Of a stretch of DNA of 64,000 nt, positions 13,231-25,662 are shown piece after piece (the first letter of the stretch is position 1; each line of letters begins with the position of its first letter). Origin of the DNA: Kuschelorhynchus macadamiae (Eukaryota; Arthropoda; Insecta; Coleoptera; Curculionidae). The notes below the pieces were generated by a model. That model ran no database searches and was not told the DNA's origin. It saw only the letters and a program-made list of their open reading frames with translations. The position numbers were made by a program, and so were the translations under genes. The stretch spans positions 257,001 through 321,000 of the forward strand of contig JAUTXW010002153.1 in NCBI GenBank assembly GCA_030620095.1, written 5' to 3'.

Positions 13231-14363
13231 TGCCTGTTTCTAATACAAATTTAGAAGCATTAAACTTAGAAATAAACTCAAACTTACATAATTATAAATA
13301 TAAATATATTAGTGAAAGTTTAGGTTCTACAAATTCAGATATTAATAATGAATCAGTTAATAATTCATTTATAAGCAATATGTCTTAATTTAAGCCAAAA
13401 TACCTAAATTGTGTCCTGGTTTTTGATGGGAACCCGAATGATTTAAATAGGTATATTTCAACTTGCCAATCAATTATCGATGCCTTTTATGATACAGATA
13501 ATACACACAATTTTCAAAATTTATTTATTGAACTCAATAATAGGTAAACTTACTGGTTATGCTAAATTAGTTTTAAATATTCAAAATTTTGGTACGTCAG
13601 ATAGTCTGAAGGATACCCTGCGTCGTAATTTTGCTGATCATAGGAATGAAGGTTGTCAAAATAGAGACTTAGTTATGATGAAGCAATTACCGAATGAAAA
13701 GTATTACACATTTTAAATCTGTTATGTTTTTATTTAAACTCTCATGAAACTACTATTTCACACCATGCACAATATAATTTTAGTTCTTTTCAACCTAATT
13801 TCGCTGTAAATCCAAATCGTTTTTATAATTCACAAACACCTCACATGCTTTTAAACCCAGCTTCCCAACACAACTTATACCTCTTAGACCGAATCCAAAT
13901 AGGCCACAACTAAAATATTTTATGAATTCTCAAGTTTTCGGCAAACCTGGCAAGATATTAAACGTTTTTAAACCACACCAACACAAGCAGTTACGAACAC
14001 CCACGCCTTATGTCAGGCATAGAGTCATCAGTTTTTAAACTTATGCCCAATACATCCAATTACAATTCACCAAAACTAGTTTTTGAAGAGGTTTATAATG
14101 CCGAAACTCAAAATTTATACCAACCGGAACAATTCACATATGACCATATTGCCAGTATGACCAAAATAATCAATATGAGTATCAATATTACGATCAAAAC
14201 AATTTATTATCCTTACGTAAATAATAAATATAAGGAAACAAAAGGGCAATCTGACATATACGTCTCAACAAGACAAAAAGACTTAAAAACTAAAGTAATT
14301 TCTTTTAATATGTCTAATTCTAGTCTAATTCCACCTATATTGTATTCCCGGAAACAAACTTAA
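13231..14363 (+). pseudogene. gag remnant of the errantivirus-like element
   Basis: A start codon at 13231 opens a frame ending at 13388. Coding continues with VFDGNPNDLNRYISTC, then, after a frame change, LNSIIGKLTGYAKLVLNIQN and an SLKDTLRRNFADHR segment. This is the usual order of capsid motifs in errantivirus Gag (F-x-G-x-P near the start, K-L-x-G-x-A helix, F-x-D-x-R). The Asn/Gln-rich continuation to about 14363 is probably the Gag C-terminus. At least two frameshifts and several stops are present. Confidence 0.75.
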
Positions 14364-14420
14364 AAATATTAATAGACTCAGATTCGACTACATCATTCAT
14401 CGACCCAAATATTGCCAAAA
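14340..14420 (+). pseudogene. Aspartic protease remnant
   Basis: One frame reads LKILIDSDSTTSFIDPNIA, the place of the retroviral-type protease active site (family form L-I-D-T/S-G-A-T-x-S-F-I). The conserved Gly after Asp-Ser reads Asp, so the site is altered. Confidence 0.7.
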
Positions 14421-14559
14421 AAAATTATATCCGAATCGCATAATAAATTATTCCTTCTTACTTTCAACAGTTTTTCAAAAATCCGCTCATCAGTACAGTT
14501 CTTTTATAGCTTCATCAAAAATATTTAATTTACCCAAAAACAAAAATATGAAATTCAAT

Positions 14560-14980
14560 TTTTTAAATTTCGCAATGTATTTGACGATCTCTTGCGACTC
14601 GATAATCTTAAATTCTTGCAAGCCAACCTTGACTTTCATAAGGGATTCCTAGAAAGACCTCATGCGCACATTAAATTACAGTTTCAGAAAACACAAAACC
14701 AAATACATTGTGTAACGATTCCTCGTGTCGAGCAAGTTATAAAAATTAAAACTTCCATAAAAATGGTGATGTCTTCATACCTCATCAAAAATTACATAAC
14801 TGCGAGATACCGGAGTCTTTATCAGTTGCGAGAAAAGGTTTTGCACTATTAACGGTGTAAAATGACACTTGCGAACCCATAACATTAGACCTCTCAGAAA
14901 CAATTACCGTGGAAAAGTTTAGCTGTAATGAAATACGTGAGATCGACGATAATTTTGATGCCTGCCCTTAATCGAAACTA
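14560..14980 (+). pseudogene. pol segment between protease and RT, errantivirus type
   Basis: Fragments in shifting frames read LRLDNLKFLQANLDF, RVEQVIKIKT, GDVFIPHQKLHNCEIPESL and ARKGFALL, followed by LDLSETITVEKF. This spacer, with its I-P-H-Q-K and C-E-I-P-E blocks, is characteristic of errantiviruses (gypsy, 17.6 and 297 group). It is the best clue to the lineage. Confidence 0.7.
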
Positions 14981-15007
14981 GGCTTTTCTAAATTTGGTAT
15001 CGGCCAT

Positions 15008-15790
15008 ATGAACGACGAAGAAAGAAATAAAATTTTTAATTTAATTCATAAATATTCAGACATATGTTATAATGAAAATGACCCATTAACATTTACTAGT
15101 AAAATAAAGCATCGAATTAAAACATTAGATGAGATACAAGTATATACGAAGTCCTATCGGTACCCCTTCATGCCTAAAGAAGAGGTGGAAAAACAGATTA
15201 AAAATATGTTAAAGCAAAAAATTATACAACCAAGTACTTCCCCGTGGAGCTCACCACCCTGGATAGTCCCTAGGAATGCGGCAGATGCCTTGGGGGTTGC
15301 TATATATAGGGCAGTTTTGGACTATAGGGGTGTAAAGTCTAAAACATTGGATTTCCCTAATATTACAGACTTATTATAAGCCATTCGGATTGAAAAATGC
15401 CCCTGCAACCTTTTAGCAAGTGATGCTAATATTCTTCGCGGAATTCAGAACTTATTATAAGCCATTCGGATTGAAAAATGCCCCTGCAACCTTTTAGCAA
15501 GTGATGCTAATATTCTTCGCGGAATTCAGAACGAAAAATGTTTAGTATATCCAGATGATATAATAGTCTTTTCTAGATGACTTCACGAACATCTAGAAAG
15601 ATTAAAAAGTGTTTTTCAGCGTTTGCGCGAATCTAATTTTAAAATTCAGTTGGACAAATCGGGGTTCTTGTGAAAGGAAGTGGCATATCTTGCCCATTGT
15701 GCCACAGCAATTGGTGTTAAACTAAATCCGGACAAGATAGAAGCTATAAAAAAATTTTCGAAGCCTAAGACAACAAAATAAATTAAAAGT
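15008..15790 (+). pseudogene. Reverse transcriptase remnant with internal deletion and duplication
   Basis: The 15008-15379 frame holds the N-terminal RT region (SYRYPFMPKEEVEKQI, then STSPWSSPPWIVPRN, V-L-D-Y-R). It then jumps directly to YKPFGLKNAPATF, so the segment carrying motif A with the first catalytic Asp is missing. An 81-bp block follows in two copies. Downstream DDIIVFSR is preceded by Y-P, so the catalytic YxDD box reads YPDD. The thumb region reads RLKSVFQRLRESNFK and GVKLNPDKIEAIKKF. In-frame stops are frequent. Not functional. Confidence 0.85.
15370..15531 (+). repeat. 81-bp tandem duplication inside the RT
   Basis: Two adjacent copies start at CTTATTATAAGCCATTCGGA (15370 and 15451) and look identical, including the TAG after CAACCTTT. 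The length is a multiple of three. Identity between copies, against the poor state of the element, says the duplication is younger than the decay. Confidence 0.95.
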
Positions 15791-15939
15791 TTTTTGGGAC
15801 TTCGGCAAAATAACAAAACCACTTACAAAATGTTTAAAAAAAGGTGTCACTATAGAACATAATACGGGATTTTTAGAATGCTTCGATATGTGCAAAAATT
15901 GACTAATAAACGAGCCTATACTGCAATACCCAGTGGCCT

Positions 15940-16130
15940 ACGCATTAAGAACACTAAATTATTCTGAAAGAAACTATTCAACCATCGAAAAGGAACTCCT
16001 GGAAATCGTTTGGGCCATAAAATATTTTCGCCAATATATATTTGGCAGAAAAATAATATGATATGATCCAAGTTCAAAATTATTAAGATGGCGTATTAAA
16101 ATTGACGAGTATGATTACAATATATTATAC
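15940..16130 (+). pseudogene. RNase H remnant
   Basis: The frame reads VAYALRTLNYSERNYSTIEKE and continues with LLEIVWAIKYFRQYIFGR, the C-terminal part of the gypsy-type RNase H (family form N-Y-S-T-x-E-K-E-L-L-A-I-V-W-A). The first half of the domain is largely missing. A following L-R-W-R-I-K-x-D-E-Y-D-Y-x-I block links to integrase, as usual in this group. Confidence 0.8.
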
Positions 16131-16734
16131 AAAAAGGAAAAATTAAACACAAATGATGTTGTTCTCTCTCGCTACAGCTGCGTACGAATGAGACAACGGA
16201 AATTTTCCCATTAAAACAATGTATTGAAGCATTTAGCAGACAATTTCAGGAACATGAAAATTTAGACCAAATTTCCACAGTAGCACCAGCGGACAATAAT
16301 GATTTCGCACAGGTCAATGACATGACAGCACACACATCAGCGTATGGCCAACCACCCGAAAATATGACAGTACATACAAATGAAAGCGACGATCCTATAG
16401 TGGGGATTCCTATTTGCGATATTCCTGTAAATTATGGTTCTAATGAAATTATTATTTTTTCAATATTACATTCTCCGGCAAAACCAAAAACTACCATTTT
16501 GTCTGAGAAAAAGCGTTGTATTAATATCCAAATATCCGAAAATAACCTTGATAAAGAGTTGATAATTCCCGATAAACAATACATTCGTATTTGGAAAAAC
16601 TAGAAATATATGAGTCATTTTGTGAAGTCATTCACATTTAAATGGTCATTTTTAAAATTTTAAAGTTTAAATAAATTAACAGACGTCCTTGATAAACAAA
16701 GTATCGCAGAAATAATATAAAATTATCACGAATC

Positions 16735-17575
16735 AAAAACCAACCACCGCGGCATGAACGAAACAATAAATATAATAAAAGACAAATATTGTTGACCTAC
16801 TTAAAAAAATTCTGTACAAACATAAATTAAGAATTGCGAAATTTGCCTAAAAAGTAAATACCAACATCACCCAATTAATATGCAAATGAACGACACACAC
16901 AGCTAGTAACCGTTTAAAATTATACATTTAGACACATACATTTGAAAAAATCAAATTTTTAACTACAATAGATAGTTTCTCCAAATATGCACAATCATAT
17001 GCACTCCAATCTCTTGCCGCCACCGAAATTGTCGATAAACTACTGTTATTCTTCTTTCATCACAGTATACCCAACCAAATTATAGTGGATAATGGTACGG
17101 AGTTTTAAAATCCTGTGGTAACAGGATTTTGTGGTAACACATACGCGTGCTAAATAACCATAATTTTGATAAAACACCAATAACACAAAAAATGGTCTAC
17201 GCAACACTAGCATACAACCACACAATTCATTTGGGCCTAAATTTAAAACCTCTTGATATAAGTAACGGTCATTTCTCCAAATGACCCGTTCAACATAAAA
17301 TCTTGAGGGATTACATCAACACCCACAAAGAAAAATCACATATAATGTATTTAAATATAAACCAAAAACTAATCAATGATAAAGAAAAAAATATTTCCAA
17401 AATTAATGAAAATCGCGGTAATCCCCAATTATATCGCCCTGGCCAACAAGTTTCTATTAAGAAATACATAAGACAAAAACTCTCTGACAAATTTGCAGAC
17501 TCTACAAAAATTGAAACTGTGAATCAAAATCGTAAAACACTCAGTCTCATTCTAAACTTCATATGGATAATTTAA
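16735..17575 (+). pseudogene. Integrase remnant
   Basis: The zinc-binding start is seen as HRGMNETINIIKDKYC around 16745-16795. The catalytic core follows near 16950-17105, with TTIDSFSKYAQSYALQSL and IIVDNGTEF (the D-N-G-x-E-F block of D,D-35-E integrases), followed by a stop. The end of the core is mostly lost. The open frame 17303-17575 (YRPGQQVSIKK) fits the integrase C-terminal G-D-x-V domain. Confidence 0.8.
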
Positions 17576-17629
17576 AACGCCCACTTAGACAAACGTACAA
17601 CTTTGAGTAAAATATAAATATTATATTTC

Positions 17630-18560
17630 AGCCTTGTCGGGGCCGTTATCGCAGATGGAGATAAAGTCACGATTAGACAGCTAGACGACAACCCAGGAAT
17701 TTTGCCATAAAAGTTAGGACAAGCAAAACTTAAAGAATACACCTACACACTTATTCATTATTATGACTTAAATCCTATTATACTAGAAATTAACACATTA
17801 CATTATAGATCCAAGAATATAACAACTTCTCTAATTACTCATAAAAAAGGTTTGACCAATTACTTAAAAATATTAAAACTTACAAAAGATAGGATAGAAA
17901 ATAAATTTTAAAAAATTATCTCATCCTGTGAGGTTTAAAAGAGGTATTATCAACATAGTAGGCTCTGACGGGAAATCTAGATGTAGCAGATGGCGAACAC
18001 TATGAAAAATTAATAAAAGATGTAGAGGAAAATCAAAGTAAATTGCCTGAAAACATTCGAAACCAAAACTTGATTTCCACAAGTGTCATCAATAAATGTA
18101 ATACTACATACAACAAATATGCCAAAATGAAAAACTTTTCGAGGACAGAATAAATCAGATAAGCATAATTGTACAAAAAACTACGTATAGCGAAAACACG
18201 CACTTCATTAAAGATATTCTAAATCAAATAATTAATTTGTATGAAATCATAAACCTAATATTACAAGATATGGAAAACTCAAGTGCGTGTTCAAAATTAA
18301 AAATCATTTACCCAAGTATAATAAAATCTCTCAAGAGAAATTACAAAGCTTGTCAAAATAGTAGGTTTTTATCGGTTACCTTTATCGGCTGATTTAGAAA
18401 ATATTTTCCATTTTACATGAGCTAAGGAATAAGATCGAAGAAAATCAGCCACAAATTATATCTGACAAAATTTCAAAACTACCCTGCTTCTGGACAATTA
18501 TTCAATATACAAGATGATGTTCCAAAGAAAATGCTTTATGAAAAAATTACCCAGTTGGAA
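17630..18560 (+). pseudogene. env-like remnant of the errantivirus-like element
   Basis: Downstream of integrase, short fragments in changing frames fit the basic cleavage-site and fusion-peptide region of insect errantivirus Env proteins, which share ancestry with baculovirus F proteins. The region is broken by many stops and frameshifts, and no intact frame exists. It supports classification as an env-bearing errantivirus-type element. It has no function here. Confidence 0.6.
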
Positions 18561-18600
18561 GAACATTCCCAAGAACTGCTGATCCAGTGGATGCGATATC

Positions 18601-20500
18601 TTTATATTATTACGCCGTAGCAGTCAGTTAGTAGTTAGTATTTATATTTTTAACCAGATTTTATGGACGCTGCTCGTAGTTGTGAAGATATATTAAACAA
18701 AAAATTGTCTTAAACTAAACAATTCGGAAAATTATACATTTTTCGCACCGAAAAATATTTCCTGTATAATCTGCAATGCCAGCAAGGAGCATAAGTAATT
18801 TTTAAATTTCATGGATAAAAAACTTACTTCCTACTAACTGAGCAGGCACTCGATAATAAAATAAAATATAAAATAACTTCCTAAGAAACACTTTTATTTC
18901 CAACTTACAAACAGTCCATAAATGAAACACAAATTAGAATATACCTAAAGAATGAATGTCCAAATTTTAAATTAGTTTTCACTCGATATAAGGCATTTTC
19001 ATAATTTAGGCAAGGAGCTATAGTCCTTACATTCTTCTTTGGGTCTAACATGATATAGCAAAAAAATTGAAATGAATATTTTATAAATAGCTCTCATTTT
19101 CTAATTCGAGTTTTTGCTTCCGCAATTTCTGCATAACCTTGAGTCCATAATCTCTTAGTCGCACAAGTTAATGTATCAGGCAGACTCACTAAACACTTCT
19201 GCCGAAGTTTAGCATCAAAACCACAGAAAAAAAAATGGTTTCGTCTATAAAATAATATGAAATAGGAAAAAATGCTTTATTTACATTCCTTCAGTCATTG
19301 TCAATTGCAAAATAATGTAATATGTAAATGTTATTATGTTCTTGCGCCAGCGCTCTTTTCCAAATTCCGGTAGTTTTTTTGTTAAAGTGAGGAACACGAT
19401 GCAAATTCCTTCAATCATTTATGTCAAATGTTATTTTTCTTTATGTGTTTTTTGAAATATAGGTTATAAACGGTTTGAAATATAGGTTATAAACGGTTAT
19501 TTCTAGTCCAAAATTACCACCCATTTTTGTACTACAATATGTACTTCCTTTTTGAGTTTCGTTTCTGTTGGTTAGTTTTTATGTTAAACGTTTACGGAAA
19601 TGACATTGTGTTCCAGGCGTAAATGGTTTCACTATTTTTATACGGCGGAGTTTATGACATACAAGCTATATCCCATCTCATAAATATATAATCGATTGCA
19701 ATCGATCTTTACTCGCAGTTTTGCCAATATGAAGGTTCATTGGGTAACTTTTAAGTTGCGACCGGGTAAAACCTATCACTTATTGGTATCCTGTGTATCT
19801 CGTTTGAGATTTCCATATTTAAAAGCTCATAGCGAAGCACCTAGTAAACTTTACTGCATTTAGTACACCACGGTTTTAAAGTTTGGGAACATATGTTCTA
19901 AAGGATCAAACGTTTGTTCTAAAAACCTTTTCTATGACATACCAATGACGTTACTTGTGTAATAAACAAAACATAAATTAACTTCTATCTATAGTTGACT
20001 ATTATTAAACATAATTAACACTGATGATGTATTTAATGAATTTGAACATTGTTCAAATAAAGCATATATGTCAGGATCGTTAGTATCTTTCGAAAAAGTG
20101 TTTTCCATAATGTTTGGAAATCGGAATGAGACAGATTTATTTTATTTGCGTTTTCCTGGTAAAAGTTATTATCGATTTAAATTGTCTATAATTTTATGAA
20201 AAAATAAAACACAATTGAGACCATTGTTGCACCAGCAAATACGAATGGTCAAGGGACAAAAAAGAACTGACGAACCCTTTACTTCTGAAGGTAAAAATTA
20301 ATAAAAATATGTAATAGGATGCAGCAAATTAGTTGCAGGTGAAAAAAATTTTTGTCCGTTATTTTAATATGGAAAGATGGAACCTTAACTTAACAAAATG
20401 TAATTCCCGCATCTATGCTCTGGAGGCCAATTATTTGGTTTATATAGTTAAAAAAAAATTTCGAATTTGTACGAAAAATTTAGTTGGAAGAGTACGAAAG
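18601..20500. other. Intergenic sequence, no gene seen
   Basis: No coding frame is supported. Near 19455-19500 a GGTTTGAAATATAGGTTATAAAC segment is repeated in tandem. Otherwise it is AT-rich unique-looking sequence. Confidence 0.45.
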
Positions 20501-20508
20501 CGTAGAAG

Positions 20509-20541
20509 GGCCACAATTTTTTTATTTTTATTTGTGTAACA
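20509..20541 (+). repeat. Left flank of the minisatellite, shared with 53.9 kb
   Basis: GAAGGGCCACAA followed by a T-rich run and TTTGTGTAAC leads straight into the first minisatellite unit. The same flank and the first unit occur together at 53876-53945. The flank and array therefore form one repeat family. Confidence 0.85.
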
Positions 20542-21590
20542 AATTCCGACTTCTATCTCGGAATTCCGACTTCTAACTCGGAATTCCGACTTCGATCTCG
20601 GAATTCCGACTTCTATCTCGGAATTCCGACTTCTATCTCGGAATTCCGACTTCTATCTCGGAATTCCGACTTCTATCTCGGAATTCCGACTTCTAACTCG
20701 GAATTCCGACTTCTATCTCGGAATTCCGACTTCTATCTCGGAATTCCGACTTCTGTCTCGGAATTCCGACTTCTATCTCGGAAGTCCAATTTCTAACTCG
20801 GAATTCCGACTTCTAATTCGGAATTCCCTCTTCTATCTCGGAATTCCGACTTCTATCTCGGAATTCCGACTTCTATCTCGGAATTCCGACTTCTATCTCG
20901 GAATTCCGACTTCGATCTCGGAATTCCGACTTCTAACTCGGAATTCCGACTTCTATCTCGGAATTCCGACTTCTATCTCGGAATTCCGATATCTCGGAAT
21001 TCCGACTTCTATCTCGGAATTCCGACTTCTATCTCGGAATTCCGACTTCTATCTCGAAATTCCGACTTCTATCTCGGAATTCCGACTTCTATCTCGGAAT
21101 TCTGACTTGTAACTCGGAATTTCGACTTCTATCTCGGAATTCCGACTTCTATCTCGGAATTCCGACTTCTATCTCTGAATTCCGACTTTTATCTCGGAAT
21201 TCTGACTTGTAACTCGGAATTCCGACTTCTATCTCGGAATTCCGACTTCTAACTCGGAATTCCGACTTCTAACTCGGAATTCCGACTTCTATCTCGGAAT
21301 TCCGACTTCTATCTCGGAATTCTGACTTGTAATTCGGAATTCCGACTTCTATCTCGGAATTCCGACTTCTATCTCGGAATTCCAGCCTCAATCTCGGAAT
21401 TCTGACTTGTAACTCGGAATTCCGACTTCTATCTCAGAATTCCGACTTCTATCTCGGAATTCCGACTTCTATCTCGGAATTCTGACTTGTAACTCGGAAT
21501 TCCGACTTCTATCTCGGAATTCCGACTTCTAACTCGGAATTCCGACTTCTATCTCGGAATTCCGACATGTAAGTCGGAATTAACATTTTA
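20542..21590. repeat. 20-bp minisatellite array, about 52 copies
   Basis: The consensus unit is GGAATTCCGACTTCTATCTC. Each standard unit holds an EcoRI site inside the 8-bp palindrome GGAATTCC. One shortened unit of about 16 bp near 20989 shifts the phase. A diverged unit (TCTGACTTGTAACTCGGAAT) recurs at 21101, 21201, 21321, 21401 and 21481, always a multiple of 20 bp apart. This indicates higher-order spread of variants. Twenty is not divisible by three, so it is not coding. Confidence 0.97.
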
Positions 21591-24500
21591 TTTGGGAAGT
21601 AAGACTTCTTAGTAATATAGGATTTAATGTAACTGATGGTTTAAAAGACCTTATTTGTCAAGTACATTTAGTGAACACAATATTGGTTTAATTTTTTGTG
21701 TGTGGTTCTTAGAAAACATGGATTTCCCTATTGAGGTAAGTATAATTTCTATTTATTATAACTCTGACGCATTTAAGTTTATATCTCCAGATTCCACACT
21801 TAATAGTGGATTTCCTTTTACATTGAATCTTATAGCTAATCTTAAGACAACTTGCTTAGGTAGCCGTCAGTTTTATTTTCGAACTTATCCAAGCAAAGAT
21901 TTTTATCTCCCCCCTTACCGCCGATAAGGTAACCAGATTTTTTCCTTATGACAATTTGTCACGTTTTTATTATTCCGTTCCTTTTACAAATTAGCTCAAT
22001 GTTATCTTTGCTTAACTAATTAAAATCAGTAAAAGGAAAATCACTAATTATATTTAAATCAGTGCGGCCATAAGTGAAGTTTTAGTAAAATCAGTAGCAA
22101 TTTATGCCACATATCATTTTTGATAAGATAACAATTGTTTCATTTTTGCATCTATGTCATTCACAAGTTTTATAATTACATATATTATACAAATCAAACA
22201 GTTAAACAATTCTGTTAGTGTTAGCGCAAGAAAAACGATACATCATATATAAACCTGATTTCTATATACAGAGCGTTCCTTTAATACGTGAAGGGACTTG
22301 TAGAGATATATTAGGCCCCTCCCTTCCCCGAGATATTTACTACATCACTAGTAATTTTTCCAAAAAATTTAAATTCTATAATTTTTTGGTCCTATAGATT
22401 TTTTCGATGTTTTATACCGTTTTGAAATTATTTAACCAAATATTTACTCAAGCCCACCTAATTTAAAGGTTATCAAACATATACGTGTTTACATTACAAT
22501 TTTACCGTGTTCCGTATACCAATACTATGCATAGAAGTACATTTTTCTAGATAATTTCTAAACGATGCAAAATATCGAAATAATCTAAAAAACCAGTCTA
22601 GAATGGTGAATTTGATTTTATTGTAAATATAGTCAGGCACGTGGCAATAGAATTTTGGGGGGGGGGGGAAATTGTCGCGACCTGAGAAGAATTAACACTC
22701 TCTAGATATTTATAAAATTTATTATAGTCATCTCATATTATTCCGAGTATAATGTTCGTAAATTTGACTGACAGATCTCTAGAAATGTACAAGGTCTTTG
22801 AAAAAACCTAAAACAAATCAAAATTTGAACAACTTGTGGGCACATGTTTATTGGAACATTTCATTTTGTTTGGACGCCAGCAAAACGCCCCGGAATTTTT
22901 TATATGTACTAAAGAAACAACCTGTAAAAAGGGCGATTTAAAAGTAATTTTAAATACTTCGGAAGGTCTTTTCCTGCTTTTGTTATAAAGATACAGGGTG
23001 CTAGAAAACTGTAAAAAATATATAATTTATAAGTAATTTTTAAACGCGTTGATACTTTTTAGAGGTGGAGTTATTATAACTAATTAGACATACTTATTCT
23101 AGAAATAAAATATATTCTTGGAATTGACCAGTGGACTCTGTCATTTCATTTAATTATTATATTTATTAAAAATAAATAAATTTTTACTTAGGCTAATACC
23201 ACTTCCTGTAAAAAAATACACAAAATGCGTTTTGCCAATGACGTAGCATAATTTTTAAGAAAGCAATAAAACGAAAAGTCCGTATGGACGCTACTGCTCA
23301 ATTTCAAGAACATATTTTATTGCTAAAACAATAAAAAGTTAAATATTTTAGTTACCAAGTTTATAAAAAAACGTGTTTATAAATTATTTATAAATTATAT
23401 TTTTTTAGAAATTTTTAACACTCTTAAAAGTACTTCTGAATCACATTTATCATTATTTATTTAGTAACGTAGATGCAGGCTTTTATTTGCGTTTGAAAAT
23501 TCATATACAACAGTACGTTTTACGATAATTTTCCCGGGATATTTTTTTAAAGGATTTTAACCACCTTAAGCTCTGCCTAACCGACAGATATTTAAGTCGA
23601 CCTCCAGCTGGCGGGAATCGCTATACCAAAGAGAAGTGAGATGATATCTTTCTGTCAGCTTCAGCTAGTAGGTAGACATGTTGATAATTAATCATCGATG
23701 GGATGATAGAAAATGATATTTTGCTATATTTTTAATTATTTATTTAGCGAATAGTGCCTATTTGGACGACAGTCACGTTAATGCAAAAAATATGCAATAG
23801 TACCTATATTATGTGTAAGGAATTAAGTTTGGGAACAAAAGCCAAAGTACTATATTTTCCGAACCTTATTACACTTCGAGTAGCAGCGGTACTGTAATAT
23901 CGATACCAGGCATTAATCCAGTTCGAAGAATTTCCTATCGGTTATTTATTTACTGATTACTACTAAAGTATTGATCTTGTAATTATCGATTCTTTCCTGT
24001 CTATGTTTTAAAGAAGGCATGTTCGAAAAGTTGATGATGATCCGCATGATCACATGTTACGCTTTAAATATTATCCGTACCTACTTTGTTGTTTTGTTTA
24101 ATGTGTATATTACATTACAAATTTATATTAATCTACATGTTAGTTATATAATTTAAACTAGTGAGAAATCAGGAAGTTATGCTTAGAACGGTAACAACCT
24201 ATTCTGGCCCCCTATAGACAAGTTTGGAATTTTGCTGCTTTCCCAAAATTTAAAATATGATAAACAATATCCTTAAAAGCAACGTTAATATCATCCAAAA
24301 TAACTGTCGAAATATTTAAATCCTAAAAAGAAGAACCAACGTATTTTTTTATTATAGAAAGACCGTGCTTAATGTGAATATCATATAAAATGGATAAAAA
24401 TAAAGAAAAATTATATTTGAGTAAAAACTTTTAGGTACCAGATAAAAGTGTTCCGTTGCCTCAGCCTTGCTACGGCTCTGGCCATAATTACTTGGCATAC

Positions 24501-24677
24501 ATACGCCAATTTAGCCCATTTTGAGCTATGTTTTGGTTGAACGATTCTCACTGGTATTGGCGATCGAATTGCAGCCTTGGCAACCTCCGCACACTATACT
24601 GACTTTATACAAAAATAAAGTCACTGTACTACACACCAGCACTACGATCTTTTATTATTCATTGTAGGGTTGACAGG
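21591..24677. other. Intergenic sequence with repeat fragments, no gene seen
   Basis: A plus-strand open frame at 21655-21927 is not recognisable. A run of about 13 G lies near 22658-22670. An ACAGGGTG word lies at 22993. I see no gene. Confidence 0.45.
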
Positions 24678-25662
24678 GGTAAAGTTTACGGAATAAATAT
24701 AAGGAATTGAAATAATGTTGGTCGGGTTAGATAGTTACATTTTTCAATACAATTTTGATTTAAATAGACAGACATTTAAAGACAATTATTATTAAGTTTT
24801 ACCTGGTGTTCCGACTTAAAAAGACATATTTTTAAACATATGTTGAATGTCGAATTAAATATTGTATTGTGCGGTGTTCCCATGAATTGGTAGAGTATTT
24901 TAATACAGAAGTTATTTCTTTAAGACTTTTACAGAGTCGGTTTAATAACAAAAAAAAACATTAGTAAAGAACTATGTAATTTTAAATCTAAACACAAATT
25001 CACTATTTACAGGGTGTTAAATATGTAATACAGTAATACTCCTAGATAATAAAATCAACAGTAACATCGAGATAAAGAGAAAATACTTGCATGTTTTATA
25101 AACTAATCTACTTAATATCCTTTGTATTTGATTTTGTCGTTTTTATATCGATATTTATAAATTTTAGAGTAAAATAAATACGCCCTCATATATAAACTTA
25201 CAAAATAATCAAAAGGAAGCTCGCTACATGAATGACTAAAAACTACTTTAGAAAAATGACTTTTTAATTGTGTACCAATTGCTTCTTTATGTGCCAAGTT
25301 ATTAAATTATGCAATAAAAATACTTTCCAATTTTAAGTTGTAGTCGATAATATCTCTGGAAGGTATAGTCAGATCATCAAATGGAAAATTGTCATTCTCA
25401 TATGCTTTTAACTGACAAAAAACCGCTCTTTTTTAAAAAGGTATTTGAATTATTTAAAAATTTAATACATACATCGCAAGAGTGACATATTAAACATGTT
25501 TTCAAGAGATATCCTACTACTAGTGTTGCCAGAACATTTTGACATACGGTAATAGATAGGCGTTCGAAAATGTAACAGATTTTGAAGGTAACAAATTCTT
25601 ATTGGTGATTATTTTGCTAGCGTTTATTCCTTTTGCCGGTAATTAACAATTAAACAATTGTT

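Larger units (their letters stand above)
13231..18600 (+). mobile_element. Errantivirus-like Ty3/gypsy retroelement, heavily decayed
   Basis: Domains appear in the order of an insect errantivirus: gag, protease, reverse transcriptase, RNase H, integrase, then an env-like region. All are on the plus strand and all are interrupted by stops, frameshifts and deletions. No LTRs were found by eye. It is a fossil copy. Individual remnants are listed separately. Confidence 0.85.

Noticed and set aside
12513..19100. LTRs of the errantivirus-like relic
   Set aside because: I compared both sides by eye and found no long direct repeat or convincing primer-binding site.
20542..21590. CRISPR-like array
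   Set aside because: The 20-bp units are contiguous with no unique spacers; it is a minisatellite in a eukaryotic context.
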